Source: Portulaca oleracea (lineage: Eukaryota; Streptophyta; Magnoliopsida; Caryophyllales; Portulacaceae). From it: DNA of 64,000 nucleotides. Made by a program: the position numbers and the translations under genes. The notes under the pieces were generated by a model, which saw only the letters and a list, made by a program, of their open reading frames with translations, was not told the DNA's origin and did not search any database. This document shows positions 62,111 through 64,000 of this stretch, one piece after another. The stretch is from assembly GCA_029582165.1 (NCBI GenBank), contig CM055874.1, forward strand, positions 32,425,383 to 32,489,382. The letters are read 5' to 3'. Numbering within the stretch: the stretch's first letter is position 1; each line of letters opens with the position of its first letter.

Positions 62111-63906
62111 TCATGCATACCTATTATTGCGGTTATTAATGTAATCTCTCCACATTTCATTTGCTAAATTATCTCGGAATAGTTCCATCTCTCTATTATC
62201 ACTTGTTGGGTTTGAAGGAAAATCCCCATGTAACTCATTTGATTCAAGCAATTCACGATCCACTTCTGCTATAAGTTCAAAGTCCGGATCAACACCCATC
62301 AAATAATTGTGCAAAATGCATCCGGCTAACACAATATCAGCTTGTGTTTGTACCGAGTAGAACGATTCATTTCCACTACCTAACATGGAAAACCTCTTCT
62401 TTAAAACGCCAAATGCTCTCTCTATTGCATTTCGAAGAGAAGAATGCCTATGGTTGAATAACTCTCTAGCATTTTGCGGAGCAAGTGTACCGTATTCTTT
62501 CAAATGATAGCGTGTTTTTCGATAGGGAGTCAAAAATCCTTGTCTCAATTGATAACCCGCATCAACAAGATAATATTTACCACTTGGAACTTCAAGCCTA
62601 TCAAGTCTATTCTCAAGAGCACTATTTAATACCCTTGAATCAGAAGCCGACCCCTCCCAACCAGATAATATGCAAGTGAATTTAAGATCAAAAGTAGAAG
62701 CTGCAAGTACATTAATAGTAGGGAATTGCTTTCGCCCTCGATATCTCTGAACCACATCACTCGGGGCTTTAACACGAAAATGTGACCCATCAAGTGCACC
62801 TATACAATCCTTAAAATAAGGAAAAAAACTTCGAATTCCTGGTAATTTCAAGAGGGCATTCACGTCCATCAGGTTGTTTCAAGAAAAAATCATCTAAGGA
62901 AATGATCGCTTTCAGGACATTATGAAAGTGCCTACTCACTGTTTCTTTAGAGCGCCAATAGTCCAACTTTACTGAGTAGTTTCTCCTATTATGCCCAATT
63001 ATATTCAAAAATTTAGCAACTTGTTCCTCAACCACACTGAAACAAGAGTCCCTTAACCTCCCAGAATCGCGTAATATGCAAACCAACCTAGCAAAGGCTT
63101 CCTTCCCCATACGAAGCTCATTACGACAGTCTTCCTCACTTTGTTGTGTAAGCCTACTCAAATGAAATTGACGACGAATATCCCCTTCACTAGATTTTGG
63201 AAGTGGCCTATCAACTTGACTACTAAGACATGTAAGAGACACAACTAGACTTGCGGCAGAGGCACCACAAACAACAACACTTACTGCAGCCCACTTTCTA
63301 AGTTTCTCCCATTCATCCATCTATAAATAAGCAAAAAAAAAAAAGAAAAAGAAAAACATAGTATCAAAACACCAATTGAGGGAAAATCTAGGAAAAAAAT
63401 AAACCAAAAAAAAAAACCCAGTATAATCCATGGTCAAAAACTATATCTCCAAAATCTAGGAAAAAAATAAACCAAAAAAAAAACATTGCATTTGAATTTG
63501 GAAATTCGACTCATGGATACTCAACACCAACTACTTGAACAAACATCATTCCATTTTTTCCTCTTAAACATGATTAGATACATTAGATAAACATCATTCC
63601 AATGATAAACAATGTTAACAAGCTAAGATCCAAAAGAAAGAGTATCACCTCCGATTCTTGAGCAATATTCTCCAATGGATTAGATGGATTAGATAAACTT
63701 TGCCACGGTTGGATAGTTGCATCCTGATATTCAGTGTTGTCTCTCATGTCCCTCATTTGAGATGAATCAATTGATGGTCGCTTCAAATTTCTTCTCATGG
63801 ACAAATCATCTTGAGTTGAGCTTGAGCGCTTGAGAGAGGAGCTAGGGGGAAACTTAGGGCGACTCACAGAAGAAAGTGAATTGCTCCTGGATTTGTTGGA
63901 TGCCAT
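62111..63906 (-). pseudogene. PIF/Harbinger DDE transposase, frameshifted
   Basis: Exon 1 (63906-63649) is a Ser/Arg-rich N-terminus and exon 2 starts at 63320 after a GT-AG intron. The N-terminal helix-turn-helix region (RMGKEAFARLV, VAKFLNIIGHN) is in the frame 63320-62811. The DDE_4 nuclease is in the next frame, 62869-62111, with GALDGSHF (first Asp), DAGYQLRQGFLTPYR (second Asp) and NAIERAFGVLKKRF (Glu). The two frames join at a T homopolymer (about 62820) that has one base too many. Apart from this single shift, motifs and the terminal TGA are intact, so it is a young loss or a sequencing slip. Confidence 0.88.
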
Positions 63907-64000
63907 TTACCCGCTGTAACAACAACAAAATATGAACCAATTGATGTTATTAGAAGGGCTGCTCTGCCTAACTTATACTGTCATTTTGTTAAAGCAAAGA

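Larger units (their letters stand above)
60040..64000 (-). mobile_element. PIF/Harbinger transposon, right end outside the window
   Basis: The left terminus GGCTCCGTTTGGACTGC follows TTA at 60037-60039, the PIF/Harbinger target, and interrupts the LINE. Subterminal sequence 60130-60290 has three copies of CTTGTTTGGTTCAAGGAAAA-like blocks. Inside, on the minus strand, are the two genes of this superfamily: a Myb-like protein (60547-62018) and a DDE transposase (62111-63906). The partner terminus is not in the window. Confidence 0.8.

Overview
This is a plant nuclear window from a core eudicot (species not determined). The genes are split by many introns with GT-AG borders. The proteins recognised are plant-type: chloroplast ornithine carbamoyltransferase, a plant endonuclease III, the protein prenyltransferase alpha subunit, and a relic of plastid chaperonin-60. 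The space between and inside the genes is filled with plant transposable elements and one fragment of an integrated caulimovirid. There are no bacterial operons, CRISPR arrays or rRNA genes.

Layout. 1-2836: a long LTR, truncated by the window edge, inserted into an endogenous pararetrovirus fragment (2837-5023) that keeps a promoter, a tRNA-Met primer site and short ORFs. 5024-7175: intergenic, with a 38-bp minisatellite. 7176-11090 (minus): OTC, five coding exons, 373 aa. 11091-17670: MITEs, a complete solo LTR (12610-15847, target duplication GCAAC) in opposite orientation to the first LTR, and a possible copia remnant. 17671-32115 (plus): NTH1, eleven coding exons, 377 aa, with a 6-kb intron 6 that starts with a GC donor and a 4.5-kb intron 10 that carries a Mutator-like element. 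32116-36454: a second, smaller Mutator-like element with a coiled-coil coding insert, a tRNA-derived SINE, a G-rich Harbinger-like MITE and GA/CT microsatellites.

36455-41275 (plus): one uninterrupted 1606-aa ORF for an N-terminally membrane-anchored acidic plant protein. Its C-terminal third is thirteen 51-residue tandem repeats. Only 20 bp past its stop begins a decayed paralogue of NTH1 (41295-44746) with recognisable exons 1-4, 6-8 and 11. 44800-45690 (minus): LINE debris. 46590-52424 (minus): FTA, five exons, 332 aa. A 507-bp hAT element with a perfect 8-bp target duplication sits 191 bp upstream of the FTA start codon. 53250-53585: an 80-bp minisatellite. 55051-55879: a CPN60-alpha relic. 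56440-60039: a frameshifted L1-like LINE. 60040 to the window end: a PIF/Harbinger transposon with a Myb-like gene and a transposase, both broken, which cuts into the LINE.

The four intact genes are unrelated in function: arginine biosynthesis, base-excision repair, an unknown membrane protein and protein prenylation. They are not a cluster. The main interest lies in the duplication history (NTH1 and its relic), the internal-repeat protein and several mobile elements whose ends can be read to the base.
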